Below, piece by piece: positions 27,205 through 35,909 of a stretch of DNA of 64,000 nucleotides. How positions within the stretch are numbered: position 1 is the stretch's first letter; every line of letters starts with the position of its first letter. The stretch is taken from assembly GCF_001937665.1 (NCBI RefSeq), contig NZ_MSKL01000012.1:1-64000 (forward strand). Reading direction: 5' to 3'. This stretch comes from Actinomyces oris (lineage in GTDB: Bacteria > Actinomycetota > Actinomycetes > Actinomycetales > Actinomycetaceae). Below the pieces are notes generated by a model, which ran no database searches, had not been told where the DNA came from, and worked only from the letters and a program-made list of their open reading frames with translations. Made by a program: the position numbers and the translations under genes.

Positions 27205-27507
27205 GTCCGGCATCCTACAAACGCGACCTGTGCCTGCCGCACAGCGTTCCTTCGCCTGCCACGAGTGCCCAGCGGCACCGACCAAAGAATGAGGGTCGGC
27301 CCCACCAAGGAACGATCGCTCATCCATTCGGATGAGGCAGCAGGAAGATGATGTGAAGTCGGGATCGGGTAGCGACGCACACCGCTGATGTCAGAGGAGG
27401 ACACTCCATACTCGAAATTTGTCTGACCTTCCGCCCCTGTCGTACGCTATACCAGCAGGATCCGATCGTGTGGTTGTTTTTGGCATGAGTCAGGGGGGAC
27501 GGACATC

Positions 27508-28707
27508 GTGATAGCAGCGTTCCGTTCTGTCCAGCGTGCTCTTTTGAGGATTTTAAAGCATGTCAGAAAAAGCTCTCAAACCGTACCGACGCCCTACATT
27601 ATCATCAGCATAGTTTTTGCTCTCATCAACATCTCCCTACCAATAGCGCGCGACGTTATGATCCCCTCAGACATTCCATTCGTCACGCTGGCACCCCTTT
27701 TATGTTCGCTCATCCCCTTCTTCCCCCATCCGGCAAGCATTGCATACTCTGTATGTTGGCTCGTTTTGCTCATCGCACCGCATGCGTCCGTCAGCGACAT
27801 GATAATAACCAATTTACTATTTCACTTTTTTCTCGGTCGCTTTCTGCCCGTAAATAAACTAGCCATAGTTTTTCTATTCAATGAGTCGGCATACGCACTC
27901 GCTCTCGCCTCCACCAAGCCTCCGACTCAAGAGATAAGGACTTTTCTTTTTAACGCCATCTCAGGTATAATATTAATCACAATCGGCGTCACGGTTTATC
28001 AGGCTGAAAAATATTGGAAAAACAAATTTCGTGCTACTGAGCAACGTCTAAATGAAGTTCGGGATGAGATCGCTAAAGAGATGCACGATCTCGTTGCCTA
28101 CTCCATGTCGCAAACCGTGCTTCGTGCCCGGCTCGCAGCCGAGAATCCATCTTACCCTCAAGAAGCTCGTAATGACTTCTCTGCACTTGCCGGAAACGGA
28201 GCCGACGCCCTCCATGAACTGCGAATACTTCTTTACGCCCTACGAAAAAGTTCCAACTACTCTTCACTTCCTACGCTTGAGGTGTCCATGCAGCCACGTC
28301 AGAGCATCGAGGCATCCATGCGCCTCGTGGCGCAAGATCTTCGCAACGCAGGGTTTCAGATAGAGTGTCATATAGCGGACAACGTGAATCTCAACCGAGG
28401 TCAAATATCAATTTTGTCTCGCGTTCTTAGGGAGATGGCCGCAAACATCATCCGACATGGCGATCCCAATAAACCTGCAAGTCTCTTTATCTCTCAGAAC
28501 CAGCAGCATGTCCGGCTGCTTTCCACCAACTCTGTGCGCGAGAGTCGAACCTCACCTCTACCTTCTTCTGGTATGGGCGTATTGGGTATGCAAGAACGAC
28601 TGGCAGCACTCGATGGCACACTCACGACCTCAAATGAGGACGGAACATGGCTCGTCAGCGCAATCATTCCTATCCCCTCGATTAAGGACACGGAGTACAC
28701 CACGTGA
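27508..28707 (+). CDS. Sensor histidine kinase of the AT-rich island
   Basis: 399 residues. About six membrane helices lie between residues 28 and 165. The DHp motif is EIAKEMHDLVAYSMSQTV with His193, where HDLVAYSMS differs from the usual HDxxGHxL. The HATPase domain keeps REMAANIIRHGD and GMGVLGMQERLAALDG. The GTG start follows a GGGGGGAC purine run. Codon use is clearly AT-richer than in the flanking genes (many AAA, ATA, TTT codons), which suggests acquisition from another genome. It overlaps the regulator by four bases (GTGA). Its input is unknown; the two small secreted proteins about 2 kb downstream are candidate targets or signals. Confidence 0.9.
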   Translation: MIAAFRSVQRALLRILKHVRKSSQTVPTPYIIISIVFALINISLPIARDVMIPSDIPFVTLAPLLCSLIPFFPHPASIAYSVCWLVLLIAPHASVSDMIITNLLFHFFLGRFLPVNKLAIVFLFNESAYALALASTKPPTQEIRTFLFNAISGIILITIGVTVYQAEKYWKNKFRATEQRLNEVRDEIAKEMHDLVAYSMSQTVLRARLAAENPSYPQEARNDFSALAGNGADALHELRILLYALRKSSNYSSLPTLEVSMQPRQSIEASMRLVAQDLRNAGFQIECHIADNVNLNRGQISILSRVLREMAANIIRHGDPNKPASLFISQNQQHVRLLSTNSVRESRTSPLPSSGMGVLGMQERLAALDGTLTTSNEDGTWLVSAIIPIPSIKDTEYTT

Positions 28708-29393
28708 TTGATGTCGGCATTGTCGATGATGACGCCCTTGTTCGCCACGCACTCACCACGCTTCTCAATGCACAGAGTGACATTTCTGTGGCCTGGACGG
28801 CTAGCGACGGGGAAGAAGTGATCCAACTTCTCGGCTCGCCCAAGAATTCGTCTGTCCAGGCCATTCTTCTTGACATTCAAATGCCCCGAATGGATGGGAT
28901 CACCTTATCAACTATCGTTCACAAAAAGCTGCCCAACATCGCAATACTGATACTCACGACGTTTATCAATAGAGAACTAATTGACCGTACCCTGGCAGTC
29001 GGAGTGAACGGCTATATCGCGAAAGAAGACTCGATCGAATCCATCGCCGGAGCAATTCGTCAAGCGGTCGGAGGAAATTTAGTACTATCCCCCGGCCCTG
29101 GAAACCAGCTACGCACGAGAACTCCATCAACGGCGGACGAAGCCAAACCAAGGCCCACTGAGGAGACGAAGGCAGCAGATGCCTCCGGCCCTCCCGAACT
29201 TAGCTGCCTATCACCTCGCGAAATCGAAGTGTTGAAACTCATGATTGACGCTTTATCTAACAAGCAAATCGCCAGACGGCTCAACGTCAGTGAGGCAACA
29301 GTGAAAACTCACGTTTCTACACTCATCGCTAAACTTGGAGTACACGATCGAGTAGGCGCAGTGGTCAAAGCATTGCGTCACGGACTCGCCTAG
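28704..29393 (+). CDS. LuxR/NarL-family response regulator of the AT-rich island
   Basis: 229 residues, GTG start inside the kinase stop. The receiver has DDD near residue 8, Asp57 in AILLDIQMPRMDG and Lys in GYIAKEDS. The C-terminal helix-turn-helix is LSPREIEVLKLMIDALSNKQIARRLNVSEATVKTHVSTLIAKLG. A Pro/Thr/Glu-rich linker joins the domains. It shares the AT-rich composition of its kinase. No exporter follows, unlike in the two cassettes to the left. Confidence 0.92.
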   Translation: MIDVGIVDDDALVRHALTTLLNAQSDISVAWTASDGEEVIQLLGSPKNSSVQAILLDIQMPRMDGITLSTIVHKKLPNIAILILTTFINRELIDRTLAVGVNGYIAKEDSIESIAGAIRQAVGGNLVLSPGPGNQLRTRTPSTADEAKPRPTEETKAADASGPPELSCLSPREIEVLKLMIDALSNKQIARRLNVSEATVKTHVSTLIAKLGVHDRVGAVVKALRHGLA

Positions 29394-29509
29394 AATTTTT
29401 CCGATAAACGTGCATAGTTTTCGACAAATGAGGGCATGCAACTAACCAGCCATGGCGGGAAATCACGAGTGAGAAACATCGATTGTGAACGGTTCTGAGT
29501 CAGCGATAG

Positions 29510-29861
29510 CTACAGACTTCCGAATGGTATGAGCTTTGGTAAGGATTCGACGATGGGGATGATCACGACAGGCTCAGCACGGTCACCCTTGCACCCGGTC
29601 TGAAGTGGGAGGCCGTTGCGGAAGGCCAGTAGCTCAGCAATGACCTGAGGCATCCTGTCTCTCCTTGGAGTAGCGGATTTTCTTGAGGTCGTCCTCGCGC
29701 TCGACCACAACGTATGAGGTGCAGGAGTGTACGTCGTACAAGCACACGTCAGTCCCATCGGCGGGGACGTAGGGCAGGCAGATCTGTCGATCCTGTTGCC
29801 GCCGCCAAATGGACAAAGGCGCCTTCAAGCATCTTCCGCAGCGACCGAGTACTAGGCTCAA
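29510..29861 (-). pseudogene. Frameshifted transposase fragment, IS1634-like
   Basis: Two overlapping frames on the minus strand together read like the central part of IS1634-family transposases. One has DVCLYDVHS...EREDDLKKIRYSKER, recalling the family's LYDVTTLYFE..EDDLRKVGYSKERR. The other continues with PQVIAELLAFRNGLPLQTG and PVVIIPIVESL. The break lies near 29640-29660. Both ends of the gene are missing. It is non-functional. The assignment rests on remembered family motifs, not on a search. Confidence 0.65.
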
Positions 29862-30608
29862 CTCACATCACCGAGTACCGGCCGAACCGGCCGAAGTCGA
29901 CGAATCATCGACAGCGCGGGATAGGGTCCGGGACTGGCTACCCCAGAGCAACGCAGCGATAATCATTATTGGTAACATTCTCATCGGCGGTGTTGTTGAC
30001 CGCGCCCGTATTGGCAATCGCTTCTGCTTCAACATCTCTCCTCTGATCGCGATCTGCACGGCCATCACTCTGAGACTGCCCAGAACGTCACGTAGAGACG
30101 GACTCACCTCCCCACTCCATAACAGTGGAATGCCGAAAACATTTAAAAGCAAAAACTGTCAATATACGCGGCGGGAGTCTTAGATCTTATCAATGCGACT
30201 ATCATCCACATGGCCCAACCGATCGGCCGATCCCCTGGCGTAAAAGTGGTGCCACTATTGATTCGTCACACCGACCACATCAACCTAAAAGGGAGTCTCA
30301 ATGTTTTTCTTCCTTCCATCCAGGCGCCTACCAAATCCAACTAATCCAAAATCTGGCCTTGATTGGGCATGTTGGCTTATTGGGTTCTGCTGACGATTTT
30401 CACGACGAACAACCACACTGCCACCCATCGACCTTATTTCTAATACAGAACATTCCAGGAAAGGGGATCACATCACGCAATAAAAAGCACCCAACATCGC
30501 GCATATCGAACCGCACGAATAGCATGGTTACACACACTCTCCGAATGGCTGCGCTATTCACCCAACTGACGACATCACTAGTCATCACCACAGAAACAAG
30601 GAGCGATC
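29862..30608. other. AT-rich non-coding stretch upstream of the secreted proteins
   Basis: No reading frame here has a start signal, a plausible composition or a recognisable product. It probably holds decayed insertion-sequence DNA in its left part and the promoter of the gene at 30609 in its right part. A possible -10 (TAAAAG) near 30241 cannot be assigned firmly. Confidence 0.4.
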
Positions 30609-30893
30609 ATGAAGAAGTATCTGAAGGGCGCAATCACTGCAGGCGCCGCAGGCATCATCCTTGCAGGAGGAATGGCCTCTCCCGCGTCCGCCGCTATCAA
30701 AGGCCCCTTCTACGTGACGGGCCCCGGACCGGGAAAGTGCCATGAGATTACTATTGAGTTCTACACGCCGGGATCCGCACAGCACTCAAGGATCGAACGC
30801 ATGACTAAGTGCGGTACTGGCAAAACAGTTCGGCACTACAATTCGAACCACACTAAGTGGCGGATCATCGGTAACCGAGTGTACCGTATCTGA
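30609..30893 (+). CDS. Small secreted protein A of a paralogous pair
   Basis: 94 residues. A clear Sec signal peptide (MKKYLKGAITAGAAGIILAG, then ASPASA) should be cut before AIKGPF, leaving about 65 residues. The mature part is basic, with YVTGPGPGKCHEITIEFYTP and a second cysteine in MTKCGTGK, so one disulfide is likely. AAGGAG sits 8 bases before the ATG. I do not recognise a family; it lacks the motifs of lactococcin 972, lantibiotics and class IIa bacteriocins. The protein at 31042 is its paralogue. Possible roles are a bacteriocin, a signal or a host-directed protein, perhaps under the two-component system at 27508. Confidence 0.8.
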   Translation: MKKYLKGAITAGAAGIILAGGMASPASAAIKGPFYVTGPGPGKCHEITIEFYTPGSAQHSRIERMTKCGTGKTVRHYNSNHTKWRIIGNRVYRI

Positions 30894-30966
30894 ATCCCCT
30901 AGCCCTCAGTTCTCGCGCAACTGTCGACAACAGCTCAGGAAATCCGCGTAGTCACAGTTCAACATC

Positions 30967-31006
30967 GGCCGGTGTGCACCACAAAGGACTGTGGTGCACA
31001 CCGGCC
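30967..31006. terminator. Perfect 16-bp hairpin between the secreted-protein genes
   Basis: GGCCGGTGTGCACCAC pairs exactly with bases 30991-31006 around the loop AAAGGACT. It lies 74 bases after the first gene and 36 before the second. There is no T run after it, so it may be a terminator, a partial attenuator setting the ratio of the two products, or an RNA stabiliser. Confidence 0.6.
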
Positions 31007-31041
31007 CACCATCACCTCAGCATTAAAAAGGGAGACATAGA

Positions 31042-31350
31042 ATGAAGACATCAATCAAGGGGGCATTAACAGCCGGCGTCGTTGGCGTGATCCTGGCAAG
31101 TAGCCTGGCGACATCAGCCAATGCTGCAGTTATCGAGCGCGATTTCAGCGTCACCGGCCCCGGTGCCGGAAAGTGCCGCGAACTCGACATCGAATTTTAC
31201 ACGCCCGGATCATCGCAAGCGCCTCGACATGAAAGCCTGCTTGCTTGCGGAAATCGCACAGCCACCGCTCACTTCCGTTCCAATCACACTCACGTAAGAA
31301 CGACGGAGCGAGACATTTGGGACGGCCCTTTCAAAGTGTACAGTAACTGA
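31042..31350 (+). CDS. Small secreted protein B of a paralogous pair
   Basis: 102 residues. The signal peptide (MKTSIKGALTAGVVGVILAS, then SANA) should be cut before AVIERDF. The mature part shares VTGPG.GKC.E, IEFYTPGS, a second cysteine (LLACGNR) and SNHT with protein A, so the two arose by duplication. It differs in net charge, being more acidic near the N-terminus and tail. GGGAGA lies 8 bases before the ATG. Family unknown. The paired layout is compatible with a two-component secreted factor, but that is conjecture. Confidence 0.8.
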   Translation: MKTSIKGALTAGVVGVILASSLATSANAAVIERDFSVTGPGAGKCRELDIEFYTPGSSQAPRHESLLACGNRTATAHFRSNHTHVRTTERDIWDGPFKVYSN

Positions 31351-31385
31351 TCCACGAAACTCGCAAGGGCCCGGCGGTGCAGATC

Positions 31386-31560
31386 GTGTCCAAGTCCTGT
31401 GGGAGGCCTTACACGATGCCTACGCCCGTCTGGGGCTGGGCGAGGCGGTTGTGGATGGCTGTGCCTTGGAGCAGACAATCGCGCTCGTCTGACCGAGCCG
31501 ATCTCCAAGGCCCAGCTCCACCACATCCTGGGTAAAGCAGGCAGAGGTAAGCCAGCATGC
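31386..31560 (+). pseudogene. Second IS1634-like transposase fragment (N-terminal part)
   Basis: One frame reads VLWEALHDAYARLGLGEAVVDGCALEQTIALV followed by a stop. The adjacent frame continues as LTEPISKAQLHHILGKAG. Together they resemble the IS1634-family segment LWEVL.DAYA.LGF...L.LARIIEPTSKA. A one-base shift near 31490 destroys the gene. It faces away from the fragment at 29510, so the secreted-protein genes lie between remnants in opposite orientation. Confidence 0.6.
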
Positions 31561-31578
31561 GGAGTTCCGCACCCCACC

Positions 31579-31860
31579 GGTTCCTTCACCCTCACCCGCG
31601 ACGGCGACCAGCTGGCCCTGGACGCCTCAGCCTCCACCGACACAGACGGCGCGATCGCCGGCATCGACTGGTACGTCCAGCACGCCGACGGCACCGAGGA
31701 GAACCTCACCGGCACCCGGGCAACCACCACCGTCCCCACCGACAAGCAGGCCGTCGTCACCGCCGTCCCCACCGACAAGCAGGCCGTCGTCACCGCCGTC
31801 CCCACCGACAACCAGGACAAGGAGACCTTCACCACCCAGACCTCCCCCACCATCAGTTAA
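31579..31860 (+). pseudogene. Orphan copy of the SGNH hydrolase C-terminal repeat domain
   Basis: The translated stretch DQLALDASASTDTDGAI, DWYVQHADGTEENLTG and RATTTVP matches the C-terminus of the hydrolase at 32064 (bases about 33160-33380) nearly residue for residue. It has no hydrolase domain or signal peptide; it is fused in frame to the transposase remnant. A 33-bp unit encoding VPTDKQAVVTA is tandemly repeated from 31732 (two full copies and a partial one), where the parent gene has one. It is probably a recombination by-product, or a silent cassette. Confidence 0.75.
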
Positions 31861-31885
31861 CAGCCAGAATCCCGGCCCAATACCG

Positions 31886-31935
31886 ACAGATTCTTCACAG
31901 ACGACGCGGCTCCGGGTCGTCTGTGAAGAATCTGT
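31886..31935. repeat. CGAC-N10-GTCG hairpin element (copy a)
   Basis: A perfect 20-bp stem (starts ACAGATTCTTCACAGACGAC) closes the loop GCGGCTCCGG. The core CGAC-GCGGCTCCGG-GTCG is identical to the one at 52313-52330. Members of this family also occur at 38656 and 50884. It sits just after the orphan domain. The rest of 31936-32063 contains no gene. Confidence 0.75.
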
Positions 31936-32063
31936 TGTTAGAAAGGCAAAGCGCGGCCATCAGGGCGCCGACGGCGCATCCGTCCCTTCCCGAAGTCGCC
32001 GACTTGGTCCCGCTGCCGGGTCGTGGTTGACTCAACGCCCTACCACGATCCGAGGAGCGCCAT

Positions 32064-33380
32064 TTGCCCGCGTCCGGCACCCCGCCGCAGCCCGCCGACC
32101 AGGCCGGCTCTACCGACTCGACCACTCACCACCCACGCCGTCGGCGCCGCCCGGCCGGGCGGCTGGTGCTGCTCACGGTCATCGCGGTTCTGCTCGGCGC
32201 GAGCCAGGCGACACCCGCGGTGCATCTCGACCCACCCGACCTCAGCGGCCTGCCGGAGGGGGCCTACGTGGCTCTGGGCGACTCCTACGCCTCGGGCTTC
32301 GGGGTGCCGCCCTACGCAGAGGGCACCGACGTCACGGACGGCAACACCTGCCGGCGCTCAGCAGGCTCCTACGCGCACATCGTGAGCAAGAGGATCGGGC
32401 GGACCCTGGAGATGGGCGCCTGCTCCGGGGCCCGAACCCGCAGCTTCTACGAGGCCAACGAGTCCTGGGGAGAGGTCGCCCAGCTCGACCGACTCGGCCC
32501 CGCCACCGGCCTGGTCACCTTCTCCATCGGGGGAAATGACGCCGGCTTCGCCAGGATCCTCGGCGACTGCATCGGCGGTGGAGACCGGGGCTTCCTCTCA
32601 GCGGCCGGCTGCAGCAGCGACGCGGAGGTGACCGGTGCGGTCGACGGCGCCATCGACGCCCTGGCCGGCAAGACCACGCGTGACGGCGTCTACAGCTACG
32701 AGTCGATCATGACCGATATCGGCACCCGGTCCCCCAACGCAGCGGTCGTTGCCGTCGGCTACCCGCGCCTCTTCCCCGAGCAGGGTGGATCCGGCGGGCT
32801 CCTCCTGGGCCGCTGCCACGGCGTCACCAAGGTGGACCAGCGCTGGATCAACGCCAAGACCGACGAGCTCAACACCGCTTTCAAGGCCGCGGCCCTGCGC
32901 CACGGCTACCTGTTCGCCGACCCCACTGAGAACTTCGAGCGCCACGAGCTGTGCGGCCGTCACGGCTCGTGGATGTTCGGGCTGCTCGAGACCGGGCGCT
33001 TCCACCCCAACATCGACGGTCACCGCGCCACGGCCGACGCCGTCATCAAGGCCCTGGGCGTCGCCAACCGGACCACCCAGCCGGCCCAGCTCGCCGACGT
33101 CGAGGCGCAGGCCGCCAATGCCCGGCCCGTGGCTGCGATCAGCGTCTCCCGTAACGGCGATCAGCTGGCCCTGGACGCCTCGGCCTCCACCGACACCGAC
33201 GGCGCTATCGCGAGCGTCGACTGGTACCTCCAGCACGCCGACGGCACCGAGGAGGTCCTCACCGGTGCCCGGGCAACCACCACGGTCCCCGCCGATGAGC
33301 AGGCCGTCGTCACCGCCGTCGTCACCGACAACCAGGGCAAGGAGACCTTCTCCAGCCAGGTCTCCCCGGCCGCCAGCTGA
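32064..33380 (+). CDS. Secreted SGNH/GDSL hydrolase with C-terminal PKD-like domain
   Basis: 438 residues. A basic N-terminus (HPRRRRRPAGR) precedes a hydrophobic segment (LVLLTVIAVLLGA), so it is exported. The SGNH blocks are GDSYASGFGV (nucleophile Ser), MGACSGARTR, FSIGGNDAGF and the Asp/His pair in HPNIDGH. Relatives are lipases and esterases such as Streptomyces scoe. After about residue 350 comes an Ig/PKD-like domain with DQLALDASASTDTDGAI, probably for surface or substrate contact. The TTG start is chosen for its GAGGAG ribosome site and because no ATG lies before the signal peptide. The C-terminal domain has an orphan copy upstream. Confidence 0.88.
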   Translation: MPASGTPPQPADQAGSTDSTTHHPRRRRRPAGRLVLLTVIAVLLGASQATPAVHLDPPDLSGLPEGAYVALGDSYASGFGVPPYAEGTDVTDGNTCRRSAGSYAHIVSKRIGRTLEMGACSGARTRSFYEANESWGEVAQLDRLGPATGLVTFSIGGNDAGFARILGDCIGGGDRGFLSAAGCSSDAEVTGAVDGAIDALAGKTTRDGVYSYESIMTDIGTRSPNAAVVAVGYPRLFPEQGGSGGLLLGRCHGVTKVDQRWINAKTDELNTAFKAAALRHGYLFADPTENFERHELCGRHGSWMFGLLETGRFHPNIDGHRATADAVIKALGVANRTTQPAQLADVEAQAANARPVAAISVSRNGDQLALDASASTDTDGAIASVDWYLQHADGTEEVLTGARATTTVPADEQAVVTAVVTDNQGKETFSSQVSPAAS

Positions 33381-33384
33381 CCGT

Positions 33385-33439
33385 CCGCGCGTTCGCGGGG
33401 TAGGTCGCTCGGTCGTACCTTTAACCCTCGAACGCGCGG
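33385..33439. terminator. Bidirectional hairpin between convergent genes
   Basis: CCGCGCGTTCG (33385-33395) pairs with CGAACGCGCGG (33429-33439). AGGT/ACCT pairing is nested inside. A third copy of the arm (CGAACGCGCG) follows at about 33449. It separates the SGNH hydrolase from the convergent suhB-like gene. Confidence 0.55.
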
Positions 33440-33493
33440 CATAAGGCACGAACGCGCGAGGGCGGGTCACCCCCTGGCCCAGCCCTGCGAGCT

Positions 33494-34363
33494 TCAGTCG
33501 CCGACGGCGCGCAGGTGCCTCAGCACCTCGGCGTGGGCGGTCGGGGTGCCCACGAGGAGCGAGCCGGCGCGGCGCACATCGAAGGGCGCCCCGTCCATCC
33601 GGGTGAGAACCACGCCGGCCTCGGTGCACAGCAGCGCCCCGGCCGCGACGTCCCAGGGCTGGAGCAGCGGCTGGGCGTAGACGACCGCGCCGCCCGCGGC
33701 CACCTCCGCCATCTCCAGGGCGGCCGCCCCGTAGCAGCGCATGCCGCGCGAGGCCTCGATGGCCCGACCGATGCCCGCGTCCTGCGTGAGCTGGTAGTGG
33801 GCGATGAGCATGCCCTCGCTCAGAGGCAGGTCCTCCACCGGCTCCAGCGTCCGCGGCATCGCACCGTCGGCGCCCGCCGCCTCCACCGTGAGCGGCTGAA
33901 CCGATGCGCCCCGTCCGCGGATGGCCGTGTAGAGCCGGCCCGCCACGGGGTCGGCGAGGACTGCGACCACGGGCTCGCCGTCGTCGACCAGGGCCAGGGA
34001 GATGGCCCAGTCGCGGTGGGTGGCCACGTAGTTGAGGGTTCCGTCGATGGGGTCGAGCACCCAGGCCCGCCCGCGGTAGTCCTCGAAGTCCTCGACACGG
34101 TGCGCCTCCTCGCCGTGGAGGGGGATGCCGGTGGCCTCCAGGTTGTCGGCGATGCGCTCCTCGACGCCGCGGTCGACCTGGGTGACCAGGTCGTTGCGGT
34201 GCGCCTTGGCCTCGACGCGCAGCTCCTCACCCGGGTTCAGGGCGAAGGCGGCCGCCCGGCGGACCGCAGCCACCCCGCGAGCGAGCAGGTCCTCCAGGGA
34301 GGCCGACGACGTCGACCCCTCCGACGGCTTCGGTGTCACTGCCCCTCCACCACCAGCACTCAC
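33494..34363 (-). CDS. suhB: Inositol monophosphatase family protein
   Basis: 289 residues. The metal-binding signature WVLDPIDGTLNYV and the upstream acidic GEEAHRVED, plus QPWDVAAGALLCTEAGVV near the C-terminus, define a Mg-dependent inositol/sugar-phosphate phosphatase. In actinobacteria it may serve phosphatidylinositol synthesis. The GTG start overlaps the stop of the upstream permease by three bases and has AGGAG at 8 bases, which excludes the longer frame. The two are co-transcribed. Exact substrate cannot be told from sequence, so the symbol is provisional. Confidence 0.87.
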   Translation of the reverse strand: MSAGGGGAVTPKPSEGSTSSASLEDLLARGVAAVRRAAAFALNPGEELRVEAKAHRNDLVTQVDRGVEERIADNLEATGIPLHGEEAHRVEDFEDYRGRAWVLDPIDGTLNYVATHRDWAISLALVDDGEPVVAVLADPVAGRLYTAIRGRGASVQPLTVEAAGADGAMPRTLEPVEDLPLSEGMLIAHYQLTQDAGIGRAIEASRGMRCYGAAALEMAEVAAGGAVVYAQPLLQPWDVAAGALLCTEAGVVLTRMDGAPFDVRRAGSLLVGTPTAHAEVLRHLRAVGD

Positions 34364-35829
34364 GACTGGAGCTCCTGCGGCCTGGAGAGTCGGCGGCTGT
34401 GGACGAACCAGGCCACACCCAGCACCACCAGCCACAGGGGTGAGGCGAAGACCGCGATACGGGTGTCGTGGGCCTGGGTGAGGGTCCAGACGACGAAGGC
34501 GAAGAAGGCCAGGCACAGCCAGGCCGCCCAGCGCTCACCGGGCAGGCGGAAGGCGCTGGCCCGGTGCAGCTCGGGCCGCAGGGTGAGGAACCGCAGGTAG
34601 CTCACGACGATGATGCACCACACGAGAATGAACAGGACGCTGGCCACCGTGGTCACCGTCGTGAAGGCCTCGATGATGGACTTGGAGGTGTAGAGCAGCG
34701 GGATCGAGGTGAGCAGACTGGCGCAGGTGACGGCCAGGGACACACCCGGCACCGAACGGGCCGTCAGCTTGCGGAAGATGTGGGGGGCGTTGTCCGCCCA
34801 GGACAGGCCGAAGAGCATCCGGGAGGTGGAGTAGACCCCGGAGTTGGCCGACGACGCCGCGGCCGTGAGCACCACGAAGTTGACGACACTGGCGGCCACG
34901 CTGAGCCCCGCCAGGGCGAACATGGCCACGAAGGGACTGTCCTTGGGGTTGATCTCCTGCCAGGGGGTGACGGCCATGATGGCCGCGAGCGCCCCCAGGT
35001 AGAACAGGACGATGCGCACCGGGATGGCGTTGATGGCCCGCGGGAGAGTGATCTCCGGGTCCTTGGCCTCGGCGGCCGCGGTCCCCACGAGCTCGGTGCC
35101 CACGAAGGCGAAGATGGCGATCTGGAAGGCCCCGAAGAACCCGCTCGCACCGTTGGGGAACAGGCCTCCGCTCCAGATGTTGGAGAGCTGGGCGTGGGCG
35201 CCGTTGGGCGCCGTGAACCCGCGCAGCACCATGAAGGCACCGACGACGACGAGCGCCATGATGGCCACGATCTTGATGATGGAGAACCAGAACTCGATCT
35301 CCCCGAAGGCCTTGACGGTGGCGAGGTTGAGGCTGAACAGGAGGACCACGGTGACCACCGGCGTGATCCACAGCGGCAGGTCCGGCCACCAGTACCTCAC
35401 GTACCCGGTGATGACGATGACCTCGGCCACGGCCGTCACCAGCCAGCACACGTAGTAGGTCCAGCCCACGAAGAAACCGGCCCACGGCCCGATGAGGTCA
35501 TGGGCGACGTCGGCGAAGGACTTGTAGGACAGGTTGGACAGCAGCACCTCGCCCAGGGCCCTCATAACCAGGAAGAGGATGGCGCCGATGATCGCGTAGA
35601 CGAGGAACACACCGGGACCGGCCAGGGCGATCGTCTTTCCCGACCCCATGAACAGCCCGGTTCCGATCGCCCCGCCGATGGCGATGAGCTGGACGTGGCG
35701 GTTGGTGAGGTGGCGCTGGAGCCGGGGCTCGGCGTCGTGGTCCACCATCGGGTCGAGGTCAGGCCGCATGGGCGGCGCTGAGGACTCGGCCGCCGAGGTG
35801 GAATCGGCGGGCGGCGGCGTGTGGGACAT
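34360..35829 (-). CDS. cycA: APC-family amino-acid permease, CycA-like
   Basis: 489 residues with twelve hydrophobic segments. The motifs QLIAIGGAIGTGLFMGSGKTI, MRALGEVLLSNLSYKSFADVAHDLIGPWAGFFVGWTY and the C-terminal LHRASAFRLPG match the D-serine/D-alanine/glycine transporter CycA more than other AroP-type permeases. It imports small neutral amino acids with protons. The ATG has AGGAGACG upstream. It is the first gene of a two-gene unit with suhB. Confidence 0.85.
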   Translation of the reverse strand: MSHTPPPADSTSAAESSAPPMRPDLDPMVDHDAEPRLQRHLTNRHVQLIAIGGAIGTGLFMGSGKTIALAGPGVFLVYAIIGAILFLVMRALGEVLLSNLSYKSFADVAHDLIGPWAGFFVGWTYYVCWLVTAVAEVIVITGYVRYWWPDLPLWITPVVTVVLLFSLNLATVKAFGEIEFWFSIIKIVAIMALVVVGAFMVLRGFTAPNGAHAQLSNIWSGGLFPNGASGFFGAFQIAIFAFVGTELVGTAAAEAKDPEITLPRAINAIPVRIVLFYLGALAAIMAVTPWQEINPKDSPFVAMFALAGLSVAASVVNFVVLTAAASSANSGVYSTSRMLFGLSWADNAPHIFRKLTARSVPGVSLAVTCASLLTSIPLLYTSKSIIEAFTTVTTVASVLFILVWCIIVVSYLRFLTLRPELHRASAFRLPGERWAAWLCLAFFAFVVWTLTQAHDTRIAVFASPLWLVVLGVAWFVHSRRLSRPQELQS

Positions 35830-35909
35830 CTCGTCTCCTGATCGTGGGTGACGCCACGAGCCTAGCGCTACGAGGTTCATCCCCGATTCACACGGGTAGG
35901 CTCAGCGCC

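Noticed and set aside
27205-27327. Longer N-terminus of the TAP-family peptidase
   Set aside because: The extension lacks signal-peptide character, and the TAGGAT hexamer places transcription start at 27204.
30609-31350. Lactococcin 972-type bacteriocins
   Set aside because: The family's Gly-Gly-Thr-Trp start and Tyr/His-rich pattern are missing; the two cysteines and GPG.GKC motif do not fit.
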